From Gudongella sp964575895 (GTDB lineage Bacteria > Bacillota > Clostridia > Tissierellales > Tissierellaceae): a DNA stretch of 64,000 nucleotides. This document shows, piece after piece, positions 16,874 through 26,166 of this stretch. Below the pieces are notes generated by a model that was not told the origin of the DNA, ran no database searches, and saw only the letters and a list, made by a program, of their open reading frames with translations. Position 1 is the stretch's first letter; each line of letters opens with the position of its first letter. The position numbers were made by a program, and so were the translations under genes. Where the stretch lies: the NCBI GenBank assembly GCA_964575895.1, contig CAZNTE010000005.1, forward strand, positions 1 through 64,000, in the 5' to 3' direction.

Positions 16874-18262
16874 ATGATGTGGGATCATGCAATACTAAAT
16901 GGTACTATAGTAACTGGGAGTGAAACCTACCAGGGTAATATTTATGTAAAAGATGGTAAAATTGCAGCAATCACCAATGAAATTCTTCCTGGAGAAGCAA
17001 AAGAGCTAACAGATGCATCAAACTTAATGGTTCTTCCTGGTCTTATGGATACTCATGTACATTCTAGGGATGGGGGAGCTAAGGAAAAAGAAGATTTCTT
17101 CCATTCAACTCAAGCAGCTGCAGCAGGTGGGTTGACCACTATATTTGAAATGCCCAATGCTATACCTGCAATCACTAATGTAGATAGATTGAATGAACAA
17201 TTGGAGAATTTAACACCAAAAGCACATGTTGATTTTGCACTATGGGGTTTATGTTTGGGAGATCTAAATAAGGATAGCATAGAAGACCTTAATAAAGCAG
17301 GGGTAGTTGCATTTAAATTCTTCTGGGGATACGCAGTAAATAGCCAAACATATCAACTTGTATACAATTACGACCCAACAGCTAAAGATGTAATAGCACC
17401 TCTTAGAGATGGTGAAGTTTACAAGATATTTGAACAAGTAGGAAAGACTGGCAAACTATTAGCTATCCATGCTGAGAATGCAGATTTAATGGAAACTTTA
17501 ACTCAAAGAGTAAAGGATGAAGGAGACTACACTTACGAAGGATTACTAAGGGCTAGACCAAATATTGCAGAAGAAACAGTTGTAAATACAGCAATAACTT
17601 TCTCAAGAGAAACCGGTACCAGACTACACATTTTACATGCCAGTACAGGAGAAGGTTTGGAGAGAGTGGAAGAAGCCCAGAAAAAGGGAGTAAATGTTAC
17701 AGTTGAAACATGCCCCCAATTCTTATTCTTAAGCAATGAGGATTATCCTAGAATAGGACCTAAGATGAAGGTATATCCTCCAGTTAAGTATAAAAAGGAC
17801 CAAGATAGATTATGGGAAGGAATAAAGAATAAGACTATATCCCTAGTTTGTTCTGATCATGCACCACATACAGCTGAGCAGAAGGATGGAGCCTTATGGG
17901 ATATCCCAGCTGGAATGTGTGGAGTTGAAACACTGGCACCAGTTATGATTGATGCTGCAGGACGAGGAAGGATAACTTTAAATGAGGTAGTTCAGCTTTT
18001 ATCAGAGAACCCTGCAAAATTATTCGGTATTTATCCTAATAAAGGATCGATGGAAGTGGGAACAGATGCAGATTTTACTCTAGTAGATATGAACAAGAAT
18101 CACCTAATAAGAGAAGAAGAACTTCACAGTATAAGTAAGGTTACTGCTTTTGATGGTTATGAGACTAAAGGATACCCAGTAGGAACAATTGTAAGAGGAA
18201 AAACCGTTATGAAAGATGGGAAGATTGTATCGGAACCTTTTGGAAAATTTATAAAAGTATAG
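16874..18262 (+). CDS. Cyclic amidohydrolase (allantoinase/dihydroorotase/hydantoinase family)
   Basis: A cytosolic metalloenzyme of about 462 residues that should hydrolyse a cyclic amide bond. Metal-binding elements are visible: HVH in LMDTHVHSRDGG (about residue 60), the probable bridging lysine in AFKFFWGYA (about 150), His in LAIHAEN and LHILHAS, and Asp in CSDHAPH. Overall it looks closest to allantoinases, but R-D-G-G stands where dihydroorotases have R-E-P-G, so the substrate is open. SD GGGGTG overlaps a GTG at 16868; ATG 16874 or 16877 is the likelier start. The nitroreductase gene follows directly, its SD overlapping this stop. Confidence 0.88.
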   Translation: MMWDHAILNGTIVTGSETYQGNIYVKDGKIAAITNEILPGEAKELTDASNLMVLPGLMDTHVHSRDGGAKEKEDFFHSTQAAAAGGLTTIFEMPNAIPAITNVDRLNEQLENLTPKAHVDFALWGLCLGDLNKDSIEDLNKAGVVAFKFFWGYAVNSQTYQLVYNYDPTAKDVIAPLRDGEVYKIFEQVGKTGKLLAIHAENADLMETLTQRVKDEGDYTYEGLLRARPNIAEETVVNTAITFSRETGTRLHILHASTGEGLERVEEAQKKGVNVTVETCPQFLFLSNEDYPRIGPKMKVYPPVKYKKDQDRLWEGIKNKTISLVCSDHAPHTAEQKDGALWDIPAGMCGVETLAPVMIDAAGRGRITLNEVVQLLSENPAKLFGIYPNKGSMEVGTDADFTLVDMNKNHLIREEELHSISKVTAFDGYETKGYPVGTIVRGKTVMKDGKIVSEPFGKFIKV

Positions 18263-18271
18263 GAGGAAATG

Positions 18272-19009
18272 ATGACAGAGATTACTTCTTTGATACAAAA
18301 CCATAGGTCAATTAGAAAATACAAAGATAAGCAGATATCTGATGATATTCTTCAAGATTTGTTTTTAAGCGCCCAGAGTGCATCCTCTTCTCATAATGTT
18401 CAAGCATATAGCATTATCTTGGTAAGGGATCAGGAGAAGAAGGATAAGATATCAATGCTAGCTGGAGATCAAAGATGGGTTAGAGAGTGTCCAGTATTCT
18501 TAGTATTCTGTGCAGATTTAAATAAAATGAAAACCGCATGTGAAATGAATGATGCACCCTATGCACTAAACGGGATAGAAAATTTAATTGTTGGAATTGT
18601 TGATACAGCTTTAGCTGCACAAACCTTGTTAATAAGTGCAGAATCTTACGGACTTGGGGGAGTGTACATCGGTGGAATAAGAAATGATGTTAATAGTGTA
18701 TCGGAAGTTCTTAAACTACCAGAATACGTTATACCAATAGCTGGAATGTGTTTGGGATATCCAGATGACAACCCAGGAAAGAAACCAAGACAACCTTTAA
18801 GTATTGTTGTTCATGAGGATCATTACAGAGAAGAGGAAATTGTCCCAGGACTTTTAGACTATGATGATACAATGTCTGAGTATTATTCTGAGAGAACAAA
18901 TGGGGAAAAGGAAGCTGGATGGACTGAATTAATGGCTGAATACTTAGCAACTGAAAGAAGATTGGATTTGAAAGAATTTATAATAAACAAGGGTATAAAA
19001 ATCATTTGA
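18272..19009 (+). CDS. Nitroreductase-family flavin oxidoreductase (NfsA/FRP-like)
   Basis: A 245-residue FMN protein. RSIRKYKDKQISDD near the N-terminus and QSASSSHNVQAYSI are typical FMN-binding segments of the NfsA-like branch; the C-terminal MSEYYSERTNG and WTELMAEYLATERR match that branch too. It would transfer hydride from NAD(P)H to a small substrate. Being cotranscribed with the amidohydrolase suggests it acts on the same compound or product rather than on nitro compounds. AGGAGG at 18261-18266 favours ATG 18272 over 18269. Confidence 0.9.
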   Translation: MTEITSLIQNHRSIRKYKDKQISDDILQDLFLSAQSASSSHNVQAYSIILVRDQEKKDKISMLAGDQRWVRECPVFLVFCADLNKMKTACEMNDAPYALNGIENLIVGIVDTALAAQTLLISAESYGLGGVYIGGIRNDVNSVSEVLKLPEYVIPIAGMCLGYPDDNPGKKPRQPLSIVVHEDHYREEEIVPGLLDYDDTMSEYYSERTNGEKEAGWTELMAEYLATERRLDLKEFIINKGIKII

Positions 19010-19188
19010 TATGGATGCTTTAATGTTGTATAATCTGTTGAATAGATTTTTATATTCAAAGATAATCTTATAATATATGCACATAATAGTTTAAATTCTA
19101 AAGCTTTGGCAAGATGGAGTTTTAATTCATATATTGAAGAAAATTCCTTATAATATTGCACTGAACAAAAGTAAAGGGAGGGTACATT

Positions 19189-20229
19189 ATGTTAAATAAG
19201 AAAAGAAGAATTAGTTTGTTATTAGTACTAGTTTTAGGTTTATCAATGGTTCTATCTGCATGTGGAGGAAATGAAACTCCAGCTGCGGAACAGGAAGAAA
19301 TTGTAATTAAGTTTAGCCATAATCAACCAACAACAAGTCCAGAGCATGTGGGGGCAGAGAAGTTTAAAGAAGTAGCAGAAGCAAAGAGTAATGGGAAAAT
19401 AAAAGTTGAAATATATCCTGCAGGTCAAATGGGTAGTTTAAGAGAGCAGGTTGAAGGAGTTCAGATTGGTACAATCAATATTAGTATGCAACCAAGTGCT
19501 GTAATATCTCCTTTTGTTGATGATATTAAAGTTGCAGACCTTCCATACTTATGGCCAAGTGATAGAGATGCTACCTATGAAGTACTAGATGGGGAAGTTG
19601 GTAAGGAATTACTTACTAGACTTGATCAAGGTGGATTTAAAGGAATGGGTTACTGGTTTGGTGGATACAAACTATTTACTACTAAGAGTACAGCTATTCA
19701 TAGTCCAAGTGACTTTACTGGAGTTAAGATGAGAGTAATGGAAGCTCCAATACTTATATCACAATATAAAGCTTGGGGAGCTAATCCTATACCATTGGCA
19801 TATGCTGAACTTTATAATGGTTTACAACAAGGGATAGTTGAAGGACAAGAAAATCCACTACAAACAATTTACTTAAATAATTATCATGAAGTCCAAGATT
19901 ATGTAATCAAGAGTTATCATGGAGTAATGATGTATGTAATGATTGCAAACAAGGGTTGGTATGATGGACTTTCAGAAGAATATAGAGCTATAGTAGATGA
20001 GGCTGAATACGAGGGAAGACTTGCAGCTAGGGTTGCATTAGCAGAAACAGAAACAGAATTCGAAGAAAATATCAAGGCATCAGGAGTAAACTTCTATGAA
20101 TTAACTCCAGATGAAATAGATGCTTTTGTTCAAGCATCAAGACCAGTTCACGAAGAACACTATAGTGGAGAATGGCAAAAAGAATACATTCAAAGATTAT
20201 ACAAAGCTATAGACGAAGCAGTGAAGTAG
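19189..20229 (+). CDS. dctP: TRAP transporter solute-binding lipoprotein DctP
   Basis: A 346-residue extracytoplasmic binding protein with lipobox LSACGG after a hydrophobic signal; the lipidated form is normal for Gram-positives. EIYPAGQMGSLREQVEGVQIG and GVKMRVMEAPI contain the family's carboxylate-binding region; the arginine in KMRV usually salt-bridges the ligand's carboxylate, so an organic acid is likely. It delivers ligand to the DctQ/DctM proteins encoded next. A gap of about 180 bases upstream could hold its own promoter; I found no clear operator there. Confidence 0.95.
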   Translation: MLNKKRRISLLLVLVLGLSMVLSACGGNETPAAEQEEIVIKFSHNQPTTSPEHVGAEKFKEVAEAKSNGKIKVEIYPAGQMGSLREQVEGVQIGTINISMQPSAVISPFVDDIKVADLPYLWPSDRDATYEVLDGEVGKELLTRLDQGGFKGMGYWFGGYKLFTTKSTAIHSPSDFTGVKMRVMEAPILISQYKAWGANPIPLAYAELYNGLQQGIVEGQENPLQTIYLNNYHEVQDYVIKSYHGVMMYVMIANKGWYDGLSEEYRAIVDEAEYEGRLAARVALAETETEFEENIKASGVNFYELTPDEIDAFVQASRPVHEEHYSGEWQKEYIQRLYKAIDEAVK

Positions 20230-20237
20230 AAGCAATT

Positions 20238-20280
20238 AAAGGGTGGTATGTGGCCAAGTATTATACATGCCACCCTTTTT
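20238..20280 (+). terminator. Intra-operon terminator between dctP and dctQ
   Basis: AAAGGGTGGTATGT (20238-20251) pairs with ACATGCCACCCTTT (20265-20278), one G-T wobble, followed by T. Placed inside the operon it should end most transcripts after dctP, giving binding protein in excess of the membrane subunits. Confidence 0.85.
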
Positions 20281-20300
20281 ATAAGTTGGGAGGGATTTAA

Positions 20301-20771
20301 TTGAAATTAATAAATAAAATTGAAGAGAATATAATTGGAGTAGGCCTCTTAAGCTCAGTTTTATTGGTTTTTGCAAATGTAATTTTAAGATATATATTAA
20401 AGAGTAGTTCAACATGGATAGAAGAAATTGTTAGATACTTAATTATATGGATAACATTTATTGGATCAGCTGTTTGTTTTAGAAGAATGTCACATATGGG
20501 GATAGATTTAATATTCTCTTTTGTAAAAGGTGGAGTAAAAAAATCAATTGAAATATTTATTCTCTTAGCTTCAATTACTTTTATGGCTTTTATGTTAAAA
20601 TACGGAATTGATATTGTAATATTTACTAAGAATTCAGGTCAAATCACTCCAGCTCTTGGTATGCAGCTCTATCTCATATATATTGGACTTCCTTTTGGAG
20701 CCTTTTTATCATTATTTGAGCTAGTTCAACTTTTATACCATAAAATAAAAGAAGTGCCAGAGCAAGCGTAA
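20301..20771 (+). CDS. dctQ: TRAP transporter small permease DctQ
   Basis: A 156-residue membrane protein with four helices; WIEEIVRYLIIWITFIGSA is a hallmark of the small TRAP subunit. It pairs with DctM to drive import by an ion gradient. The TTG start is set by GGGAGGG six bases upstream. It follows the leaky terminator after dctP and precedes dctM by 26 bases. Confidence 0.93.
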   Translation: MKLINKIEENIIGVGLLSSVLLVFANVILRYILKSSSTWIEEIVRYLIIWITFIGSAVCFRRMSHMGIDLIFSFVKGGVKKSIEIFILLASITFMAFMLKYGIDIVIFTKNSGQITPALGMQLYLIYIGLPFGAFLSLFELVQLLYHKIKEVPEQA

Positions 20772-20797
20772 CTATAAATACGAGAGGAGTGTGAGAA

Positions 20798-22069
20798 ATG
20801 ATTACTGCATTATTAGTTGGAATGGCAATATTATTATTTAGCGGAGCATCTATATATGTAGCACTGGGATTATCATCATTTATTTCCATTGCCTTGTTTA
20901 GTGATATATCACCTATGATTCTGATTCAAAGATTCTTTGGCGGAATTGATAAATTTGCATTGATGTCATTACCTTTCTTTATTCTAGCTGCTAATCTAAT
21001 GGATAGAGGAGGATTATCTGTAAGGATTCTTAAACTATCAAGAGCTTTGGTTGGTCATATAGCAGGAGGAGCGGGACTTACAACTCAATTGGCATGTATG
21101 TTCTTTGGAGCTCTATCAGGATCAGCACCAGCTACAGTAATTGCCATAGGAAAAACCATGTATCCAGAACTTATCAGATCCAAGTTTAAACCTAGCTTTG
21201 CCTCAGGACTACTGGCATCAGCAGGAGCAATCGCACTAATTATTCCTCCAAGTATAACAATGATTATCTTTGGAGCAACAACGGGGGTTTCCGTTGGTAA
21301 ATTATTTATGGCAGGATTGGGAGCTGGTACAATTTATGGGATAGTAATTCTCCTTTACATATATCTACATGCTAAGAAGAATAACTTGGTAACAGAGAAA
21401 AGAGTAAGTTTAAACGAGTTACTACATGCCTTTGTAAACTCCATTGGGGCATTGATGGTACCAGTAATTATTCTTGGTGGAATCTATGGGGGTTACTTTA
21501 CACCTACTGAATCCGCAGCTGTTTCTGCAGTGTATGCTTTGTTAATAGGAATGTTTGTATACAAGGAAATAAAGGTCACAGACCTTTTAAAAATATGTAA
21601 GGACTCTGCTGTATCCACAGCACAGGTTTTAGTCTTAATCGCCTCAGCACAGGCCCTAGGATGGATATTGACAGTGGGGCAAGTGCCACAGTATGTAACT
21701 CAAGAATTACTAGTTAATATTTCATCACCAGTGGTATTTTTCATGATATTAAACATACTACTTCTTATAATGGGAATGTTCATGGATGCCACAGCAGCAA
21801 TTATCATACTTATGCCAATTACCTTCCCAATGGCCATAAATTTAGGAATAGATCCTGTCCATCTGGGAATTGTTGTAATAGCAAACTTAGCAATTGGGCA
21901 GTTTACACCACCCTTTGGATTGAACATTTATGTTACAAACTCTATAAGTAATCTGAGTATGATCCAGATGATGCCAGGACTTATGAAATTCTTGGTTATA
22001 AATATCATAGCTTTATTATTGATAACTTATGTTCCACAAATATCATTATTCTTACCAAATCTCTTGTAA
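20798..22069 (+). CDS. dctM: TRAP transporter large permease DctM
   Basis: A 423-residue protein with about twelve hydrophobic segments. GALSGSAPATVIAIGKTMYP, GYFTPTESAAVSAVYAL and QFTPPFGLNIYV are conserved family blocks of the ion-coupled transport subunit. Length is normal. AGGAGTG precedes the ATG; the IclR gene follows after 12 bases in the same transcript. Confidence 0.96.
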   Translation: MITALLVGMAILLFSGASIYVALGLSSFISIALFSDISPMILIQRFFGGIDKFALMSLPFFILAANLMDRGGLSVRILKLSRALVGHIAGGAGLTTQLACMFFGALSGSAPATVIAIGKTMYPELIRSKFKPSFASGLLASAGAIALIIPPSITMIIFGATTGVSVGKLFMAGLGAGTIYGIVILLYIYLHAKKNNLVTEKRVSLNELLHAFVNSIGALMVPVIILGGIYGGYFTPTESAAVSAVYALLIGMFVYKEIKVTDLLKICKDSAVSTAQVLVLIASAQALGWILTVGQVPQYVTQELLVNISSPVVFFMILNILLLIMGMFMDATAAIIILMPITFPMAINLGIDPVHLGIVVIANLAIGQFTPPFGLNIYVTNSISNLSMIQMMPGLMKFLVINIIALLLITYVPQISLFLPNLL

Positions 22070-22081
22070 GGGAGTAATAGT

Positions 22082-22825
22082 ATGCAGACTATTGATAGAA
22101 CATTTAAATTACTAGAGTATCTTAGTCAGGCGAAAAATGATATTGGAATTAATGAAATAAGCAATCATCTTGACTTGCCCTTGAGTACTACCCATAGAAT
22201 GTTAACTGCACTAAAGGATAGAGGATATGTTAGTCAAGATCAGGATACCAAGAGATATGGTTTAGGAATAGAGGTTCTCACACTGGCGGTAAAGCTATTA
22301 AATGAGTTAGATATTGTTAGGATAGCCAAACCAATGTTAAGTTTACTTAGCACTAAATATGGTCAACTTGTCTATCTATCAGTACTAAAAAATAACAAGG
22401 TAGTATGTGTTGACATGGTAAATAATGCACGAAATATGAAATACTTTGTTCAGATTGGGACGACTATGCCCACATATTGTGCAGCATCAGCAAAAGCCAT
22501 AGTAGCCTATCAAGATTTAGAAGTGATGGATAGAGTACTGGATAGGGAAAGCTACCATAAGTTTACAAAAAACACTCTTACATCTAAAGATATGGTTATC
22601 CAGGAATTAAAGAAGGTAAGAGAAAAGGGGTACGCATTTTGCGATGAAGAAATGGAAGAGGGAGTTAACGCAATTGCTACACCCATACGAGATAGAGATG
22701 GAAATGTCATCGCTAGTATAACTATGATGTTAATGGGAAAATACAACTATGATTATGAGCAGTTGGAGTATGACTTAAAAGAAGCATCTTTAAGTGTTTC
22801 AAGGCATTTAGGATTCATCGAATAG
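22082..22825 (+). CDS. IclR-family transcriptional regulator
   Basis: A 247-residue protein with an N-terminal winged helix (DIGINEISNHLDLPLSTTHR, then MLTALKDRGYVSQ) and a C-terminal effector domain with PTYCAASAKAIVAY and the signature GYAFCDEEMEEGVNAIATPI. IclR proteins bind small metabolites, often the substrate of the pathway they sit in. The probable binding site is the three-half-site element before the amidohydrolase gene. It lies between the transporter and redox genes. Confidence 0.94.
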   Translation: MQTIDRTFKLLEYLSQAKNDIGINEISNHLDLPLSTTHRMLTALKDRGYVSQDQDTKRYGLGIEVLTLAVKLLNELDIVRIAKPMLSLLSTKYGQLVYLSVLKNNKVVCVDMVNNARNMKYFVQIGTTMPTYCAASAKAIVAYQDLEVMDRVLDRESYHKFTKNTLTSKDMVIQELKKVREKGYAFCDEEMEEGVNAIATPIRDRDGNVIASITMMLMGKYNYDYEQLEYDLKEASLSVSRHLGFIE

Positions 22826-22839
22826 TAGGGAGTGAGGAA

Positions 22840-23610
22840 ATGAAAGATTGTACAGCAGTAGTACTTACAAATGAATTTATAAGTGATAGATATTATAAGG
22901 TTAGATTAAAGTGTGATTATATAGCTAATAACATCAAGGAAGGTCAATTTGTATTACTTAAGACCTTTGATGGGAATGATCCCCTATTAAGAAGACCATT
23001 TAGTGTTTATAGATTCTTTCCAGAAGAAGGGGAAGTTGAATTTGCATATCTACTAAAAGGTAGAGGGACAGAGTTAATGACAAGGATAAAACCAGGAGAT
23101 GAAGTTCAATTACTTGGCCCTTTGGGGAACTATTTTGAGGTTAATGAAACAAGCAAAGGGATAGCTGTTCTTGGTAGAGGGGTTGGAATTGCTTCGGTTG
23201 CGGTTCTAGCTGAATCTGCTGCAAAGAGTGGACTATATTCTCTTGCAGTATTAAGTGGTAGAAATAAAGGTTCAGTTATTGGACAAGAATTTTTAAGAGA
23301 AGCAGGATGTGAAGTCCTTGGACTAAACGATGAGGATGGAACAAGCGATATAGAAAATATAAAGAATATTTTAATAGAAAAAATAGAGCAGGGCTTAATT
23401 CAACAGATTTATTCATGTGGATCCAATAGAATGGGTCGATTAGTTAAAGAATTAAGTTTAGAGTATGACTTAGATTCATACATTTCCTTTGAGGAGCATA
23501 TGGCATGTGGAATAGGTGTATGCAAGGGATGTACTTGTAAAACAAAAGATGGGTACAAAACAGTCTGTCATGATGGGCCAATATTTGGTGTTGGGGAGGT
23601 GGATTTATAA
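22840..23610 (+). CDS. PyrK-type dihydroorotate dehydrogenase electron-transfer subunit
   Basis: A 256-residue FAD and [2Fe-2S] protein. LLRRPFSVYRF binds FAD, GRGVGIASVAVLAE is in the NAD-binding half, and MACGIGVCKGCTCKT plus TVCHDGP supply four cysteines for the cluster. It passes electrons between the PyrD-type subunit and NAD(H). The stop overlaps the start of the next gene by one base (TAATG). In this setting it may serve a catabolic reaction rather than UMP synthesis; sequence alone cannot decide. Confidence 0.92.
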   Translation: MKDCTAVVLTNEFISDRYYKVRLKCDYIANNIKEGQFVLLKTFDGNDPLLRRPFSVYRFFPEEGEVEFAYLLKGRGTELMTRIKPGDEVQLLGPLGNYFEVNETSKGIAVLGRGVGIASVAVLAESAAKSGLYSLAVLSGRNKGSVIGQEFLREAGCEVLGLNDEDGTSDIENIKNILIEKIEQGLIQQIYSCGSNRMGRLVKELSLEYDLDSYISFEEHMACGIGVCKGCTCKTKDGYKTVCHDGPIFGVGEVDL

Positions 23611-24542
23611 TGAAACCTAATACTCAGGTTAAGATTAGGAATATTATAATGGAAAATCCTGTAATGCCAGCATCAGGAACATTTGGTATTGAAATGAAAG
23701 AGTTATTGGATTTTAATAAGCTTGGGGCCATGCTACCTAAGAGTATAACCTACAAGGCAAAAGAAGGTAACCCCCCTAGAAGACTTATGGAAACTCCCAG
23801 TGGAATGTTAAATGCCGTGGGTATCCAGAATAAGGGGATACATTATTTTCTTGAACATGAAGTAGCAGAGTTTGAAAAGTTCAATTCACCTTTGATAATT
23901 AGCATCTCTGGCTACAGTACAGAAGAGTTCATTGAAATGGTTAAACTTCTCCAAGCTAGAGATGGAGTAGATGGTATAGAACTAAACATATCATGTCCAA
24001 ACCTTGCTGTAGGGGGAGAATCATTTGGAATGGACCCTGTGGCAACCCATGATATAGTAAGGGCAGTAAGAAGATATACGGATAAGGCTATCATTGCAAA
24101 GTTGACTCCAAATGTAGGGGATATAACCCTTATTGCAAAAGCAGCACAAGAGGGTGGAGCTGATGCAGTTTCCCTTATTAATACAGTGACTGCAATGGCA
24201 ATAGATATAAGAACAAGAAAGCCAATCTTAGGAAATATTACTGGTGGTTTATCTGGACCTGCTATTAAACCACTGGCAGTAAGAATGGTATGGGAAGTTG
24301 CAAATGCTGTAACTGTTCCCGTTATTGGTGTTGGTGGAATTATGAATTCAGATGATGCTGTGGAATTCTTAATAGCCGGCGCATCTGCAGTACAGGTTGG
24401 AACAGCTAATTTTGTTACTCCATCTATTATGGAGGATGTTATAATTGGGATTGAGAAGTATATGACTGATTATGGATTTAATAGCATAAAGGATTTAAGT
24501 GGAAGTATAATAACTGGAAATAGTGAGATTACATGTTATTAA
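23610..24542 (+). CDS. Class 1B dihydroorotate dehydrogenase-like catalytic subunit (PyrD)
   Basis: A 310-residue FMN barrel enzyme. The active-site loop has the class 1 catalytic cysteine in ELNISCPN, phosphate binding around VIGVGGIMNSDDAVEFLIAG, and VSLINTVTAMAIDI near FMN. With the preceding PyrK-type subunit it would interconvert dihydroorotate and orotate using NAD. Related enzymes of this fold reduce uracil or thymine, so a different pyrimidine substrate is possible. It is the last gene of the cluster, followed by a terminator. Confidence 0.92.
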   Translation: MKPNTQVKIRNIIMENPVMPASGTFGIEMKELLDFNKLGAMLPKSITYKAKEGNPPRRLMETPSGMLNAVGIQNKGIHYFLEHEVAEFEKFNSPLIISISGYSTEEFIEMVKLLQARDGVDGIELNISCPNLAVGGESFGMDPVATHDIVRAVRRYTDKAIIAKLTPNVGDITLIAKAAQEGGADAVSLINTVTAMAIDIRTRKPILGNITGGLSGPAIKPLAVRMVWEVANAVTVPVIGVGGIMNSDDAVEFLIAGASAVQVGTANFVTPSIMEDVIIGIEKYMTDYGFNSIKDLSGSIITGNSEITCY

Positions 24543-24564
24543 GGGGAGGATTTTTCCTCCCCTT
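24541..24564. terminator. Bidirectional terminator between convergent genes
   Basis: AAGGGGAGGA (24541-24550), loop TTTT, TCCTCCCCTT (24555-24564). It separates the pyrD-like gene from the convergent dinB operon. Confidence 0.8.
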
Positions 24565-24814
24565 ATAATTTAAATAAGAACCATTTACAAGTGGATATTT
24601 CATACTTTAATTCAAATAATTTTTGAAGGCCTTGAATGATTCCTTCACATCTATAAATAACCATTCTATTTCCACCAAGTTTCTCTTCTTCTTGGAACAA
24701 GACTTTATCTATTTTTACTACTATCTTCGATTTATCTTCACCCTCAATTCTAAATCTAAGGGGTATGGGGTAAGTATCGCTTTTAAACCAAGCAATCATT
24801 TCTATTTGCTTCAT
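24563..24814 (-). CDS. Small protein encoded after dinB, unknown function
   Basis: About 83 residues, beginning MKQIEMIAWFKSD. It looks beta-rich, with an acidic middle and the C-terminal pattern KYEISTCKWFLFKL. Similar short proteins accompany Y-family polymerase genes in clostridia, as I recall; no function is known. It follows dinB on the same strand, so it should be SOS-induced. AAGG lies five bases before the chosen ATG; upstream in-frame starts (ATG 24826, GTG 24859) are possible, but a hairpin AAGGCG/CGCCTT lies between them and makes the GTG less likely. Confidence 0.7.
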   Translation of the reverse strand: MKQIEMIAWFKSDTYPIPLRFRIEGEDKSKIVVKIDKVLFQEEEKLGGNRMVIYRCEGIIQGLQKLFELKYEISTCKWFLFKL

Positions 24815-24868
24815 AAGTACCTTCATATTACAAGGCGTAAAAGAAAAACGCCTTCTCACTTCCTTCCT

Positions 24869-26110
24869 TTAAAGTATACTTGACATCATTGGGTAGGCTT
24901 CTTCAGCAACTACTCCACCTATTATTGGATCTATACCTGAGTATAAAAAACAAGATCGTATAACTGAATTTTGACCGTATTTCAATCTAATATTATCAAT
25001 TGTCCTATCTAAAAGTTCTTCTTTTTTGTTGTAACTCTCAAGGATTGAAAGTTGAAAAAAATCATTGGATACGAGATTGGAAAGATTTATGGAAAAATGC
25101 CTTAGGGCTTCTCCCTTCCACATCTCATCAAACAATTCTCTGGAAACCCTATAAATAGTATTGGTGCAATTAGTAGGTGTTATAAGCTTCCTTTGGTGAG
25201 AGTAGGAAAAAAACATATGGTTTTTAATAGATACTGATATAACGCCACCACAGGAATCAAGATCCCTTAATCTTAGTCCTATCATTTCAGAGATTGCTAG
25301 AAGAACTTTATGGGCTTCTTCTCTTGTCTCCACATCAAAGGGCATGGTGGTGGAGTTACCCACTGACTTAAGGGGTATAAGACCATTTTTAACGGGAGAA
25401 TCTTCTATTCCATTGGCATATTCCCATATGAGTAGACCTGGCTTTTTAAGCCATGAATGAATATAGTCTCTCTTTGTATTTGCAAGATCTCCAATGGTAA
25501 ATATTCCTCTGGATTGAAGTTTTTTCTCAGTTCTGGATCCAACCATAAATAGATCTCTTACAGGAAGGGAGTGCATTTTATCCTTAATTTCATGGTGAAA
25601 TAGGGTATGTATTTTATCTGGTTTTGTAAAATCAGAAGCCATTTTTGCAAGGAGTTTATTGGGGCCTATCCCAATATTAACACTAAAACCAAGACTTTCT
25701 TTTACTTCCTCCTTTAATCTAAAAGCAGCATCCATAAAGTTTTCTCCCCTGCCTGAAAAATCCAAGAAAGCTTCATCAATTGAATATCTCTGAATATGAG
25801 GAGAGTATTTTTCCAATATTCTTATCATTGCATCACTTGCCAGTACATACCTAGGGTAGTTGGGAGGCACTGACACCAGCTGAGGACATTTTTCCCTTGC
25901 TGAATGCACGCTTTCTCCTGTTATTATCCCGTATTTTTTAGCAGGTATGGATTTAGCAAGGACTATCCCATGTCTTTTTTCTTGATCTCCACCTACAATA
26001 GATGGTATCTCTCTTAAATCTATAGACGACCCGTGCTGGAGCCTATAAACAGCTTCCCAGGAGAGATAAGCGGAGTTTACATCTATATGAAAAATAACTC
26101 TGTCATTCAT
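24869..26110 (-). CDS. dinB: Y-family DNA polymerase (DinB/Pol IV type)
   Basis: A 413-residue translesion polymerase. The catalytic carboxylates are in FHIDVNSAYLSWE near the N-terminus and RYSIDEAFLDFSG (about residue 105). The little-finger domain follows from about residue 245. Unusually for Pol IV it has SAYLSWE where many have DAFFAS, as in other clostridial members. GGAGGG precedes the ATG. A consensus LexA box lies about 60 bases upstream, so it is damage-inducible. The small gene downstream is probably in the same transcript. Confidence 0.94.
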   Translation of the reverse strand: MNDRVIFHIDVNSAYLSWEAVYRLQHGSSIDLREIPSIVGGDQEKRHGIVLAKSIPAKKYGIITGESVHSAREKCPQLVSVPPNYPRYVLASDAMIRILEKYSPHIQRYSIDEAFLDFSGRGENFMDAAFRLKEEVKESLGFSVNIGIGPNKLLAKMASDFTKPDKIHTLFHHEIKDKMHSLPVRDLFMVGSRTEKKLQSRGIFTIGDLANTKRDYIHSWLKKPGLLIWEYANGIEDSPVKNGLIPLKSVGNSTTMPFDVETREEAHKVLLAISEMIGLRLRDLDSCGGVISVSIKNHMFFSYSHQRKLITPTNCTNTIYRVSRELFDEMWKGEALRHFSINLSNLVSNDFFQLSILESYNKKEELLDRTIDNIRLKYGQNSVIRSCFLYSGIDPIIGGVVAEEAYPMMSSIL

Positions 26111-26166
26111 TAATATCCCTCCCTTTAAATAGTTTTATCAAGGAGTCTTGGTAAAATCATAATAAC

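Noticed and set aside
24623..24883. Plus-strand frame of 86 codons opposite the small dinB-associated gene
   Set aside because: No SD, low-complexity Phe/Tyr-rich product, and the opposite strand has a more convincing protein in the same operon as dinB.
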